64,000 nucleotides of DNA from assembly GCA_002746645.1 (NCBI GenBank), contig PDPU01000029.1, positions 22,038 to 86,037 of the forward strand, written 5' to 3'. The notes beneath the pieces are model-generated. The model had not been told where the DNA came from. It was given only the letters and a program-made list of their open reading frames with translations, and searched no databases. A program made the position numbers and the translations under genes. This DNA comes from Gammaproteobacteria bacterium (GTDB lineage: Bacteria; Pseudomonadota; Gammaproteobacteria; Granulosicoccales; Granulosicoccaceae). Every line of letters starts with the position of its first letter. The first letter of the stretch is position 1. Positions 55,577 through 63,901 of this stretch are shown here, piece by piece.

Positions 55577-56089
55577 CTAGCCGACAAACGCAGGCTGCTC
55601 GAAAAACCACTGCAGCTTGCGACGAAGGTGGACTCGTATCCCCTTTCCGAAGGAGGAATCCTGAGCAGGCACCGGCGGTGGGGCAATCAGATGCCTCATC
55701 TCGACGGCCGCGGGGCTGTCGTCACGGCAGTAGTCGCACGGCCGCATTCCATGGCGGTCTTGGCAGTGGATGTCGGCGCCGAAGCGGAGCAGCGCCGCCA
55801 TGCAATACACCGATGACGCCGAAACCGAATAGACCACCGGGGTGTGCCCGGCCTCATCGACATGGTTGGCGTCGGCACCGTGGCGCAGCAGAACCTCGGT
55901 CATTTCGAGATCAGCCTGCATCGCGGCAAAACCAAGCGCCGTCGGGATTCCGGGCAAGGTCAGGTCGGGGTCGCCTCCGGCCTCCAGATGCCGCAACACG
56001 AGATCCACATCACCACCCATGGCGGCAATGACCATTTCACAGGCGCTCAGCTGATCCGAGCTCTCACAATCCACAGACAAGGCGTGCAT
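55577..56089 (-). CDS. Ankyrin repeat protein
   Basis: The 170-residue cytoplasmic protein has about four ankyrin repeats between residues 20 and 135: AAMGGDVDLVLRHLEAGGDP, TALGFAAMQADLEMTEVLL with RHGADANHVDEAGHTP, VVYSVSASSVYCMAALLRFG with ADIHCQDRHGMRP, and a short last unit. The tail is basic with a hydrophobic end. A TTG at 56113 is in frame upstream. Ankyrin repeats mediate protein binding, and the partner is unknown. Confidence 0.78.
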   Translation of the reverse strand: MHALSVDCESSDQLSACEMVIAAMGGDVDLVLRHLEAGGDPDLTLPGIPTALGFAAMQADLEMTEVLLRHGADANHVDEAGHTPVVYSVSASSVYCMAALLRFGADIHCQDRHGMRPCDYCRDDSPAAVEMRHLIAPPPVPAQDSSFGKGIRVHLRRKLQWFFEQPAFVG

Positions 56090-56194
56090 CGAACATTCCC
56101 AATTCCTACTCAATTGCCAGGATATTATCGAGAATCGTTCGCGTTTAAAACACAGCGTTTGTGGGGTCTTGACTCAGGCCCTCCGGCTGGCTTC

Positions 56195-57640
56195 TTACCA
56201 ACCGCCGATCGATTTCACCTCGAGATACTCCTCGAGGCCCCAGACACCACCTTCGCGGCCATTGCCCGATTGCCCGAAACCACCAAAGGGCGCACCCGCA
56301 CCACGCGATTGCCCGTTGATTTCGACCATGCCCGAGCGCAGTAGCCGCGCCAGTCGTCGTGCTCGATCACGGTCCGAGGTCTGAACGTAGTTGGTCAGGC
56401 CATAGCGCGTATCGTTGGCAAGGGCGAGGCCTTCTTCTTCGGTGTCGAAGGGTGTGATGCCGAGCACCGGGCCGAAGACCTCTTCCCGCCAGAGGGTGGA
56501 GCCGGGTTGCACGTCGGCAAACACGGTGGGACGCACGAACCATCCCTTGTTGTAGCCACCGGCGCGACCCAGCCCACCGGCGATCAGCCGTGAACCGTCA
56601 TCGATGCCCTGCTGGATCAGCGACTGAATGCGCTCATACTGCCGCTCGTTGACGACGGGGCCGATGTGCGAACCATGCTCGGACGCCGGCCCGACCTTGA
56701 TGGACTCGGCCACCTGCTGCGCCTGCGCCACCGCTTCTTCGTAGCGGTCACGCTGTACCAGCATGCGCGTCGGCGCATTGCAGGATTGTCCCGAATTGCC
56801 GAAACAGTGCCTGACACCACGCGACACCGCCTCTTCGTCGGCATCCGTAAATACAAGGTTGGCCCCTTTTCCGCCAAGTTCCAGACTCACGCGCTTGACG
56901 GTGTCGGCCGCTGCCTTGCTGATGGCAGCGCCGGCACGGGTGGATCCGGTAAAGCTGATCATGTCCACATCGGGATGCATCGACAACTGACTGCCGACGC
57001 CCATGCCATCGCCGTTGACGAGATTGAACACGCCTGCAGGAATGCCGGCAGCCTCGACGCATTCGGCAAGAATGAGCGAGGAAATCGGTGATTCTTCCGA
57101 CGGTTTCAGCACCATGGTACAGCCCGCGGCCAGTGCCGGTGCCACCTTCAATGTCACCTGATTCATCGGCCAGTTCCAGGGGGTGATCATGCCCACGACA
57201 CCGATGGGGTCGTGGTGAATGCGTGCACCCGGTGCATGCTCACCCAAGTCACCTTCGAACTCGAACCGTTCCAGCGTCCGAATGGCATCGTCGATGTGAT
57301 GAAGACCGCTGGGCATCTGCGAGGACTGCGCCATGTCGATCGGCGCACCCATTTCCCGGCTGATGGCCTTTGCCATGTCATCGGCACGCTCGAGGTAGGC
57401 CGCCTTGAGACGCTTCAGGGCATCGAGCCGCTCTTCCTTGCTGCTCGCCGCCCAACTCGGAAAGGCAGCTCGTGCAGCCGCCACGGCAGCATTGGTATCG
57501 GCCTCCCCACCGAGACTGATGTTGGTGAAGGGTTCTTCCGTCGAGGGATCCAGCACTGCGCAATCCCTGCCTTCCAGGGGGGCGACCCATTCACCATTGA
57601 TGTAGAAGCGTGTGTAATCGGTGGAGTGACTGGAAGACAT
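56195..57640 (-). CDS. NAD(P)-dependent aldehyde dehydrogenase
   Basis: The 481-residue enzyme has a complete active site, with Glu254 in LELGGKGANLVF and Cys287 in NSGQSCNAPTR. Nucleotide-binding residues are in TPWNWPMNQV and LKPSEESP. It is distinct from the ExaC-type and BetB-type enzymes in the window and resembles broad-range dehydrogenases annotated simply as aldehyde dehydrogenase family. Substrate unknown. Neighbouring genes give no pathway hint. Confidence 0.9.
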   Translation of the reverse strand: MSSSHSTDYTRFYINGEWVAPLEGRDCAVLDPSTEEPFTNISLGGEADTNAAVAAARAAFPSWAASSKEERLDALKRLKAAYLERADDMAKAISREMGAPIDMAQSSQMPSGLHHIDDAIRTLERFEFEGDLGEHAPGARIHHDPIGVVGMITPWNWPMNQVTLKVAPALAAGCTMVLKPSEESPISSLILAECVEAAGIPAGVFNLVNGDGMGVGSQLSMHPDVDMISFTGSTRAGAAISKAAADTVKRVSLELGGKGANLVFTDADEEAVSRGVRHCFGNSGQSCNAPTRMLVQRDRYEEAVAQAQQVAESIKVGPASEHGSHIGPVVNERQYERIQSLIQQGIDDGSRLIAGGLGRAGGYNKGWFVRPTVFADVQPGSTLWREEVFGPVLGITPFDTEEEGLALANDTRYGLTNYVQTSDRDRARRLARLLRSGMVEINGQSRGAGAPFGGFGQSGNGREGGVWGLEEYLEVKSIGGW

Positions 57641-57801
57641 GATTGGACTCGGAAGCTGTCAGGGATTGTTCAGGAAGACGAAGCTACAGTTTAAGCCTTT
57701 GACGTTGCTTGTGCAGCCTCTGCCACGTGACGAGACACGCTGCAGATCGCACCGCTGGAAGACACCTCACACCTCTTGCGTGTGAGCCTGTTCAGACACC
57801 G

Positions 57802-57838
57802 TGACAGCCAGCAGAGTGGACCATGACAGCCAGCAGAG
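57802..57838 (+). repeat. 15-bp direct repeat between ALDH and phosphatase genes
   Basis: TGACAGCCAGCAGAG occurs at 57802-57816 and again at 57824-57838, a 22-bp period. It lies in the 256-bp region upstream of the aldehyde dehydrogenase and downstream of the alkaline phosphatase stop. Confidence 0.7.
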
Positions 57839-57896
57839 CAACGGGCCATTGGCCTGACACTCGATGAACGCGAGTGTCGTCGGTTTGCCGGAGCAG

Positions 57897-59474
57897 TCAG
57901 TTACCGCTTGTCGCCTTCAACATGACGTGAAACAGATAATTCTGCTCGATCGTGCCATCGACAAGATGCGCCCACGGGCCCGAGGCATAGGCGGCAACGT
58001 CTTCGCCCGAATGCGACTCCGAACTCTTCGGCACCAGAGCCTGCTGGAGGTAGTCGGGATCGGTGGCCTGCTCCTGCGTCACGGCACCACGCGAACCCAT
58101 CCACTGGAAGGTTTCCTCGGCACCGGTGTCTTCGTTGATTTCCCGCGTTACATCCAGCCCGGCCAGCGGCGTTTCGCCCTTGGCAACCGCCTCCTTGTGC
58201 ACGATGGAACCGGGGCCGTTGAGAAAGCCGACGACCGCGTAGGGCTGACCATCGTCACCGAGCTGCAGTTCGTCGGTATGCTCGAGTCCGGCATCGTCGA
58301 TGCCGTAGCAGAGGCCCGTGATCGGCGTGCCTCGCCCGCAATAGCCCATGAAGGCAATGGCGTGTTCATGGTCGGCGGTGACGATGACGAGCGTGTCGGC
58401 CGGGTCGGTCATTTCCATGGCCCTGGCAACGGCGTCATCGAACGCCACCCCATCGGTTACCGTGCGGTGCAGGTTGCCGTCATGATTGCCGTGATCGACA
58501 CGACCGCCTTCCACCGCGAGAAAGAAACCCTTGTCGTTCCCGGACAGGACATTGATCGCCGTCTCAACCATCTGCGCGAGCGAGGGCTCGTCGGTACGAT
58601 CGTGTTCGTATTGCATGTGCGACGACTCGAACAATCCCACGATCGGCTCATTCGATGAACGGTCAAGTGCCTTGAACGTCGCGTCGTTCCAGACGTAGCG
58701 CACTCCGGCGTTTTCCATTTCCTGAATGAGGTTACGACCATCCGTGCGGCGGCCGTTGTTGCCCTCGTCATCAGTGACGTCTTCGGGCAGGAAATGGCGG
58801 CGGCCACCACCCATGACAAGGTCCACCATGCCGCTGTTGACCACATCGACCATCTGCAAGGCAATATCGGGAACCTCGCAACCTTCGGGCAACTCGCTGT
58901 CGTCCTCGAAGCCGCGATCGGCCGAGTGCGCATAGGCGGAAGCCGGAGTGGCGTGGGTAACACGCGCCGTGGACACGATACCGGTCGACTTGCCGGCATC
59001 CGACATGATTTTCGTGAAGGGAGTGACCTTGCCGGCTTCCACCTGCGAACAATCGCCACGATTCACCGTCTCGTCAACGCCGATGACTCCCGCCTTGGTC
59101 TTGACGCCGGAGAACATGGCCGTAGCGGTACCGGCGGAGTCCGGCGTCTGGGCATTCACGTTGTAGGTCTTGACCAGAGCCAGGTAAGGCAGCGCTTCCT
59201 TGGCCATGATCTGCTCATCGCCATGGTTGCCGGCCTGCTGCCCTTGCCACAGGCGAGTGGCGTAGTTGGTACCGACACCGTTGCCATCGGCAACGAAAAG
59301 AATCACGTTTTTCGCAGTATCGGTATTGGGCCGGCGAGCCACTCTGGCGTCGAGCACGGCCTGAGCCTCAGTGTACCAGGCATTGCCGGTCTGGGGAATC
59401 GCGTCCTGCGCAGAAAGTCCGGGCGCAACGGCAAGGCCGGCAACCAGTGCCGCCAGTGTGGGTTTCGAAAGCAT
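57897..59474 (-). CDS. Alkaline phosphatase, PhoA superfamily
   Basis: The 525-residue periplasmic metalloenzyme hydrolyses phosphomonoesters. It has a signal peptide (about 1-22, GLSAQD), the first metal Asp64 in ILFVADGNGVG, nucleophile Ser113 in TPDSAGTATAM, and further metal ligands in VEGGRVDHGNHDG and VIVTADHEHAIAF. The ATG at 59474 has AGGAG at 8 nt. No Pho-box is evident upstream. Confidence 0.93.
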   Translation of the reverse strand: MLSKPTLAALVAGLAVAPGLSAQDAIPQTGNAWYTEAQAVLDARVARRPNTDTAKNVILFVADGNGVGTNYATRLWQGQQAGNHGDEQIMAKEALPYLALVKTYNVNAQTPDSAGTATAMFSGVKTKAGVIGVDETVNRGDCSQVEAGKVTPFTKIMSDAGKSTGIVSTARVTHATPASAYAHSADRGFEDDSELPEGCEVPDIALQMVDVVNSGMVDLVMGGGRRHFLPEDVTDDEGNNGRRTDGRNLIQEMENAGVRYVWNDATFKALDRSSNEPIVGLFESSHMQYEHDRTDEPSLAQMVETAINVLSGNDKGFFLAVEGGRVDHGNHDGNLHRTVTDGVAFDDAVARAMEMTDPADTLVIVTADHEHAIAFMGYCGRGTPITGLCYGIDDAGLEHTDELQLGDDGQPYAVVGFLNGPGSIVHKEAVAKGETPLAGLDVTREINEDTGAEETFQWMGSRGAVTQEQATDPDYLQQALVPKSSESHSGEDVAAYASGPWAHLVDGTIEQNYLFHVMLKATSGN

Positions 59475-59521
59475 TACCTGACTCCTCGGGGAAAAGGCCG
59501 GTCGGGAAAAAGGCCGGTGAA

Positions 59522-59544
59522 GCCGGTGAATCGGACTCACCGGC
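59522..59544 (-). promoter_or_regulatory. Hairpin in the alkaline phosphatase leader
   Basis: GCCGGTGA / TCACCGGC forms a perfect 8-bp stem with a 7-nt loop 48 bp before the start codon. On the minus strand it is followed by two copies of a GGCCTTTTTCCC-like stretch. A weak TTGACG / TAACTT promoter (59583-59555) precedes it. Confidence 0.35.
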
Positions 59545-59711
59545 ACATTACCGAAAGTTAACATACTTGTGAATCAGCGTCAAAATCACATGGTATCCAT
59601 ACAGAAAACAGGGATACCGTTTTCGTCCGTGGCATCGGAGCGGTGGAATGAACCGGCGGACGTTGTGGTGTAGTCTGCAAGCTGCTTCGGATATCGAGCG
59701 AGGTCTCGAAT

Positions 59712-60260
59712 ATGTGGTGGTTTGTTACTTTCGTCGTGGTTGCCGTCGTTGCCTATCTGCTGCGTGATCGACTCATGGGTTCTGCCGCGAGTCGTTCGCA
59801 CGCCTCCTCAACCGATGCGGAAGGCATGCCGTCAACGGACACCACGCCATCGGCAGCCAACGGAGTAAACGGGGCGAACGGGGCGAACGGGGCGAACGGG
59901 GCGAACGGAGACTCTTCGAGTCTGCCGACAGCCACCACCCTGTCCAACGAGGCACACGACCCACACATGCCCGACGCGCCGCCGCAATCCGTGGACAATG
60001 GCAACACGGCACGCGTCAAGACGTTTTCGGGCGATGACCCCAACGCCGCGGAGCCCGAAGGCCACGTCCCAGCCGACAGCGAAATCAGGAAAAATATACA
60101 GCACTTACTGGAATCCGTGGATTTCGATGACGACGCAGCACACCTCGGCATCAGCGCCGAACAACTGCAGGCACTCCGCAGCGGCACCGCCGTGTCACTC
60201 GACAGGGACACCCTGCGCAGGGTGTCGGATACGCTCAAGCTGATGATCTCTGCTGGATAG
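59712..60260 (+). CDS. Hypothetical membrane-anchored protein with Asn-Gly-Ala repeats
   Basis: The 182-residue protein starts MWWFVTFVVVAVVAYLLRD, a single N-terminal helix. A disordered Ser/Thr/Asn/Gly-rich stretch with NGANGANGANGANG (about residues 50-66) comes next, then a conserved-looking C-terminal part (about 115-180, IRKNIQHLLESVDFDDDAAH and QALRSGTAVSLDRDTLRRVS). No family recognised. It is divergent from the alkaline phosphatase and convergent with betB. Confidence 0.72.
   Translation: MWWFVTFVVVAVVAYLLRDRLMGSAASRSHASSTDAEGMPSTDTTPSAANGVNGANGANGANGANGDSSSLPTATTLSNEAHDPHMPDAPPQSVDNGNTARVKTFSGDDPNAAEPEGHVPADSEIRKNIQHLLESVDFDDDAAHLGISAEQLQALRSGTAVSLDRDTLRRVSDTLKLMISAG
59859..59909 (+). 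repeat. 9-bp minisatellite coding Asn-Gly-Ala
   Basis: AACGGGGCG is repeated four times in perfect tandem, flanked by near copies (AACGGAGTA, AACGGAGAC). The 9-bp period preserves the reading frame. Confidence 0.88.
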
Positions 60261-60276
60261 GACCCGGGCAACCGAC

Positions 60277-61743
60277 TCAGTAAGGCGCTTCCACATCATT
60301 CATCGACACGTATACCGACTTCAGTTCGCTGTAGTGCTCGATGGCGGCTTTCGAGTTCTCGCGCCCCACGCCCGATTGTCTTGAACCGCCGAATGGCGCT
60401 TCCACGGGCGCCAGGTTGTAGGTGTTGATGTAGCAGGTACCGGCCTCGAAACCGGCAACCACACGATGTGCACGCTCGAGATCGCGTGTGAACACGCCCG
60501 CCGCCAGCCCGAACTCGGTGTCATTGGCGCGAGCCATGACTTCCTCTTCATCGGTGAAGTCGAGCATCGACAGCACCGGTCCGAAGATCTCCTCCCGCGC
60601 GATGGCCATGTCGTCCTTCACATCGGTGAAGATCGTGGGCTCGAGATAGAAACCCCGGTCGAACCCTTGCCCGGTCAGACGGTTGCCACCATGAGCGAGC
60701 GTTGCGCCTTCGGCCTTGCCCTTCGCGATGTAGTCCAGCACGATGTTCATCTGCCGCTCGGAGGCCATTGGACCCACTTGCGTGTCGGGGTTCATCGGAT
60801 CGCCGATGATGGCCTTCCCTACCCGCTCGATCAGGCGCTCGATGAAGCGCTCGCGAATGCCTGACTGCACGAACACACGCGTGCCGTTCGAGCAGATCTG
60901 TCCCGTGGAATAGAAATTTGCAAGGATGGCACCTGAAACGGCATTCTCGACATCGGCATCGTCGAAAACGAGCAGCGGTGACTTGCCGCCGAGTTCCATG
61001 GTGACGTGCTTGATGCTGCTGGCTGCGGCCGCGTACACCCTGCGGCCGGTGGGCACCGAACCCGTCAGCGACACCTTCGCCACGCGCTCGTCCGCGACCA
61101 GTGCAGCACCCACATCACCGAGCCCCTGCACCACGTTGTAGACGCCATCCGGTGCACCCGCTTCGCTGAGAATCGCGGCCACTTCGAGCGCCGCCAGCGG
61201 TGTGGTTTCCGACGGTTTGAAGACCATGGTGTTGCCACAGGCAAGCGCAGGCGCTCCTTTCCAGCAGGCAATCTGCGTGGGATAGTTCCAGGCACCGATA
61301 CCCACGCACACACCGAGCGGTTCACGGCGGGTGTAGACGAAATCGCCGCCAGCGAGCTGAATGTGCTCGCCGGTGAGACTGCCGGCCAGCCCGCCGAAAT
61401 ACTCCAGGGCATCGGCGCCGGAGGTGGCATCGGCCACCGTCGTTTCCTGAATCGGTTTGCCCGTGTCGTGCGTTTCGATCACCGACAGGGCCTGGTTGCG
61501 CTCGCGCATGATGTCGGCGGCACGTCTGAGGATGCGGCCGCGCTCGGTGCCACTCATTGCGGCCCACTCGGCCTGTGCCGCCTGTGCACTGGCAAGCGCC
61601 TGCTCGACGATGGCTGCCGTGGCCGAATGCACCCGGGCAATGCGTTCACCCGTGGCGGGATAGATGACGTCAACAGGTTCACCGCTGTCGTCTTCGACGA
61701 AACGGCCACCGATGAAATGGCTGGCTCTGGGCTGGAATTGCAT
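60277..61743 (-). CDS. betB: Betaine-aldehyde dehydrogenase
   Basis: The 488-residue enzyme converts betaine aldehyde to glycine betaine with NAD+. Diagnostic segments are [15 protein letters not shown] (Cys284), Glu250 in [29 protein letters not shown] and the C-terminal [20 protein letters not shown]. Choline dehydrogenase betA and regulator betI, the usual neighbours, are not in the window. The stop at 60277 faces the repeat protein. Confidence 0.93.
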   Translation of the reverse strand: MQFQPRASHFIGGRFVEDDSGEPVDVIYPATGERIARVHSATAAIVEQALASAQAAQAEWAAMSGTERGRILRRAADIMRERNQALSVIETHDTGKPIQETTVADATSGADALEYFGGLAGSLTGEHIQLAGGDFVYTRREPLGVCVGIGAWNYPTQIACWKGAPALACGNTMVFKPSETTPLAALEVAAILSEAGAPDGVYNVVQGLGDVGAALVADERVAKVSLTGSVPTGRRVYAAAASSIKHVTMELGGKSPLLVFDDADVENAVSGAILANFYSTGQICSNGTRVFVQSGIRERFIERLIERVGKAIIGDPMNPDTQVGPMASERQMNIVLDYIAKGKAEGATLAHGGNRLTGQGFDRGFYLEPTIFTDVKDDMAIAREEIFGPVLSMLDFTDEEEVMARANDTEFGLAAGVFTRDLERAHRVVAGFEAGTCYINTYNLAPVEAPFGGSRQSGVGRENSKAAIEHYSELKSVYVSMNDVEAPY

Positions 61744-61834
61744 GGCTGGACGGTACTCGTAGTCGGGGTCGTTGACCTGAATGTTAGCTAACTGATGACC
61801 TTGGCTGTGGGTGCAGAATTCGGCACCGGCGTGC

Positions 61835-62032
61835 TCAGCGTTTCGCGGGCCGGGCGGTCAGTCGCTCGTTGTGGAAGCACGTGTAGATTGCCAGAATGTC
61901 GTCGAGCACGTCGGGTTTGCGCGTCACGCACCACGTCTTGCGGCTCAGCCGCCGGCGCTTCTGACGTCAGGTGTCGTGCAGGGTGGCGTTCGAGAAGCTC
62001 CTGCCGCAGTCCCGGCAGAGAAAGCGCTGCAC
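61835..62032 (-). pseudogene. Probable transposase relic with zinc-ribbon motif
   Basis: In one minus-strand frame the 345-bp betB-yaaA gap encodes VQRFLCRDCGRSFSNATLHD, then a TGA (61967-61969), then a readable continuation that includes DDILAIYTCFHNERL before a final TGA at 61835. The CxxCGRSFS zinc ribbon and the IYTCFHN-like end recall IS-transposase N- and C-terminal parts, with the catalytic core missing. The match is by eye and could be chance. The rest of the gap holds nothing else I can name. Confidence 0.35.
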
Positions 62033-62088
62033 CAGTTAGGTAACATTGTCGACTGAATGCCCTGCCCGCCCCGAAGGAAATCGCTGCC

Positions 62089-62895
62089 GTGCTGATCCTC
62101 CTCTCCCCCGCCAAGACCCTCGACATGGACAGCCCGTCGCGTATCGACGCCCCGTCCACCCCTGCATGGCTCGAGCAATCCAGTGAACTCGTCAAGGTGC
62201 TGCGCGACAGGAGCCCGCAGGAACTCGGCAGGCTCATGGGCATCAGCGAGAAGCTCGCCACCCTGAATGCCGAGCGCTTCGCGAACTGGAACGCCGCAAC
62301 GATACGCAGCGGTGGCGAGGGCGTGCGCCCTGCCATCGAAGCCTTTCGTGGAGATGTCTACACTGGACTCGATGTCGACACACTCGACAGCGACGACATC
62401 GACTTCGCCGACGAACACCTGCGAATGCTCTCGGGCCTCTACGGCATCCTGAAACCCAGGGACCTCATGCAGGCCTATCGACTCGAGATGGGCACGCCAC
62501 TCGCCACCGACAGGGGCAAGGATCTCCATCAGTTCTGGCGCGAACGCCTGACCCGCGCGATCAACCGGGAACTGGCGGAATCAGACAACCCCTTCGTGGT
62601 CAATCTCGCCTCGAACGAGTACTTCTCGGCCATCCGGGAAAAGGACATCGAAGCCCCGGTGATTTCGCCCGTCTTTCACGACGAAAAGAACGGCGAATAC
62701 AAGATCATCAGCTTCTTTGCCAAGAAGGCACGCGGCGCCATGGCGCGCTACCTCATCCAGCAGCGCGCCGTGCACATCGAGGACATCAAGGGCTTCAACT
62801 TGCTTGGCTATCGTTACGTGAAGAGTCGGTCGAGCGACACCGCACCGCTGTTCCGACGTTCCGAGAAGGCCTCGGAACGCTATCGCGCCGGTTGA
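62089..62895 (+). CDS. yaaA: Peroxide stress protein YaaA
   Basis: The 268-residue DUF328 protein limits free iron during hydrogen peroxide stress in E. coli. It has the N-terminal LILLSPAKTLDMDS and the C-terminal ISFFAKKARGAMARYLIQQR typical of the family, plus VNLASNEYFSAI. The start is a GTG at 62089 with GAAGGA upstream. No other stress genes adjoin it. Confidence 0.95.
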   Translation: MLILLSPAKTLDMDSPSRIDAPSTPAWLEQSSELVKVLRDRSPQELGRLMGISEKLATLNAERFANWNAATIRSGGEGVRPAIEAFRGDVYTGLDVDTLDSDDIDFADEHLRMLSGLYGILKPRDLMQAYRLEMGTPLATDRGKDLHQFWRERLTRAINRELAESDNPFVVNLASNEYFSAIREKDIEAPVISPVFHDEKNGEYKIISFFAKKARGAMARYLIQQRAVHIEDIKGFNLLGYRYVKSRSSDTAPLFRRSEKASERYRAG

Positions 62896-63000
62896 CGAGC
62901 CAGCACGGAGCAACCAAGGCCACCAGAGCACTGGGCCCTGCTGCCTCCGGTTACGGGAGAAACGCCGTCCGCAGCCACCGCAACCGCGGATGCGGCGCGT

Positions 63001-63459
63001 CTACTCGGCCGCCTTCGTCGTGAACTTTCCGAGCACCTTGTTCATCTGGGCAATCTGTTCGGCTGCCGCCTCGGTGCCGAACTGGCTTTCGATCGCTGCC
63101 GGGTCGATGTAGGCCATGCGTGTGGTGCCGCCGTCATCGTAGACGAGAATCCTTGCCGGCAGCATCAGCCCGGCGAGCTTGTTGGCCTGCATGATCGGGG
63201 TGCCGACTTTCGGTGCGCCGAATATCAAGAGTACCGATTCGCCAAGATCCATGCCAGCCTTCTCGGCATTGGCACCATGATCGATCTTCGCCATGAGTGT
63301 CGGCGGCGCCTTTTCGATGATGGCTTCGAGTTTCGCGACCGTATCCGACACCGAATGCGGGCTGTCGGTAACGATCCAGATGTCGCCATCGGCAAGTGCT
63401 GGTGTCCATGGCATTGCCATGACAGCGAAAACAAGCAGGTTCTTGAGGTAACGCATCAT
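63001..63459 (-). CDS. DUF302 domain protein, exported
   Basis: The 152-residue product has a signal peptide (about 1-24, ending PALADG) followed by a single DUF302 domain. Visible parts are TVAKLEAIIEKAPPTLMAKI, VLLIFGAPKVGTPIMQANK and LPARILVYDDGG. DUF302 proteins are small periplasmic or cytoplasmic proteins of unknown function, sometimes linked to redox or nucleotide binding. It is the last gene of the 56-kb block, just behind the rpsJ terminator. Confidence 0.9.
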   Translation of the reverse strand: MMRYLKNLLVFAVMAMPWTPALADGDIWIVTDSPHSVSDTVAKLEAIIEKAPPTLMAKIDHGANAEKAGMDLGESVLLIFGAPKVGTPIMQANKLAGLMLPARILVYDDGGTTRMAYIDPAAIESQFGTEAAAEQIAQMNKVLGKFTTKAAE

Positions 63460-63513
63460 CGGAGCGACTCCGCTGGAATGAGACTCCCATCCTAAAGCAA
63501 ATACCCATCAAGG

Positions 63514-63540
63514 AAAAAGCCCGCACAGGGCGGGCTTTTT
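63514..63540 (-). terminator. Bidirectional terminator after rpsJ
   Basis: AAAAAGCCCGC-ACAGG-GCGGGCTTTTT gives a 6-bp GC stem (GCCCGC at 63519-63524, GCGGGC at 63530-63535) flanked by A and T runs that extend the pairing. It lies 43 bp after the rpsJ stop on the minus strand and also reads as a terminator on the plus strand. Confidence 0.9.
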
Positions 63541-63582
63541 CGATGCTTCGTTACGGCAGAGATAGATGCCGTGGTGCCGTGG

Positions 63583-63897
63583 TCAGTTCAGCTTGATCTG
63601 AACATCCACACCGGCAGCGAGATCGAGCTTCATGAGTGCGTCAACCGTCTTTTCGGTGGGGTCGACGATATCCATGAGGCGCTTGTGCGTGCGGATCTCG
63701 TACTGATCGCGTGCGTCCTTGTTGACGTGCGGCGAGATCAACACGGTGTAGCGCTCGATCTTGGTGGGCAACGGAATCGGACCCAGCACACGGGCACCCG
63801 TGCGCTTGGCCGTTTCGAGGATTTCCTTCGCCGAACGATCGATCAGACGGTGATCGAAGGCCTTGAGGCGAATGCGGATGGTCTGACTGGCTGCCAT
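63583..63897 (-). CDS. rpsJ: 30S ribosomal protein S10
   Basis: The 104-residue S10 (also transcription antitermination factor NusE) starts [20 protein letters not shown], contains [20 protein letters not shown] and [20 protein letters not shown], and ends VDVQIKLN, fully canonical. It begins 4 nt after the tuf stop, so it belongs to the tuf transcript. Its normal downstream partner rplC is not next to it. A terminator follows instead. Confidence 0.98.
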   Translation of the reverse strand: MAASQTIRIRLKAFDHRLIDRSAKEILETAKRTGARVLGPIPLPTKIERYTVLISPHVNKDARDQYEIRTHKRLMDIVDPTEKTVDALMKLDLAAGVDVQIKLN

Positions 63898-63901
63898 TGC
63901 C

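Noticed and set aside
62963..62997. GC-rich hairpin between yaaA and DUF302
   Set aside because: The stem needs bulges and has no T-run, so I do not call it a terminator.
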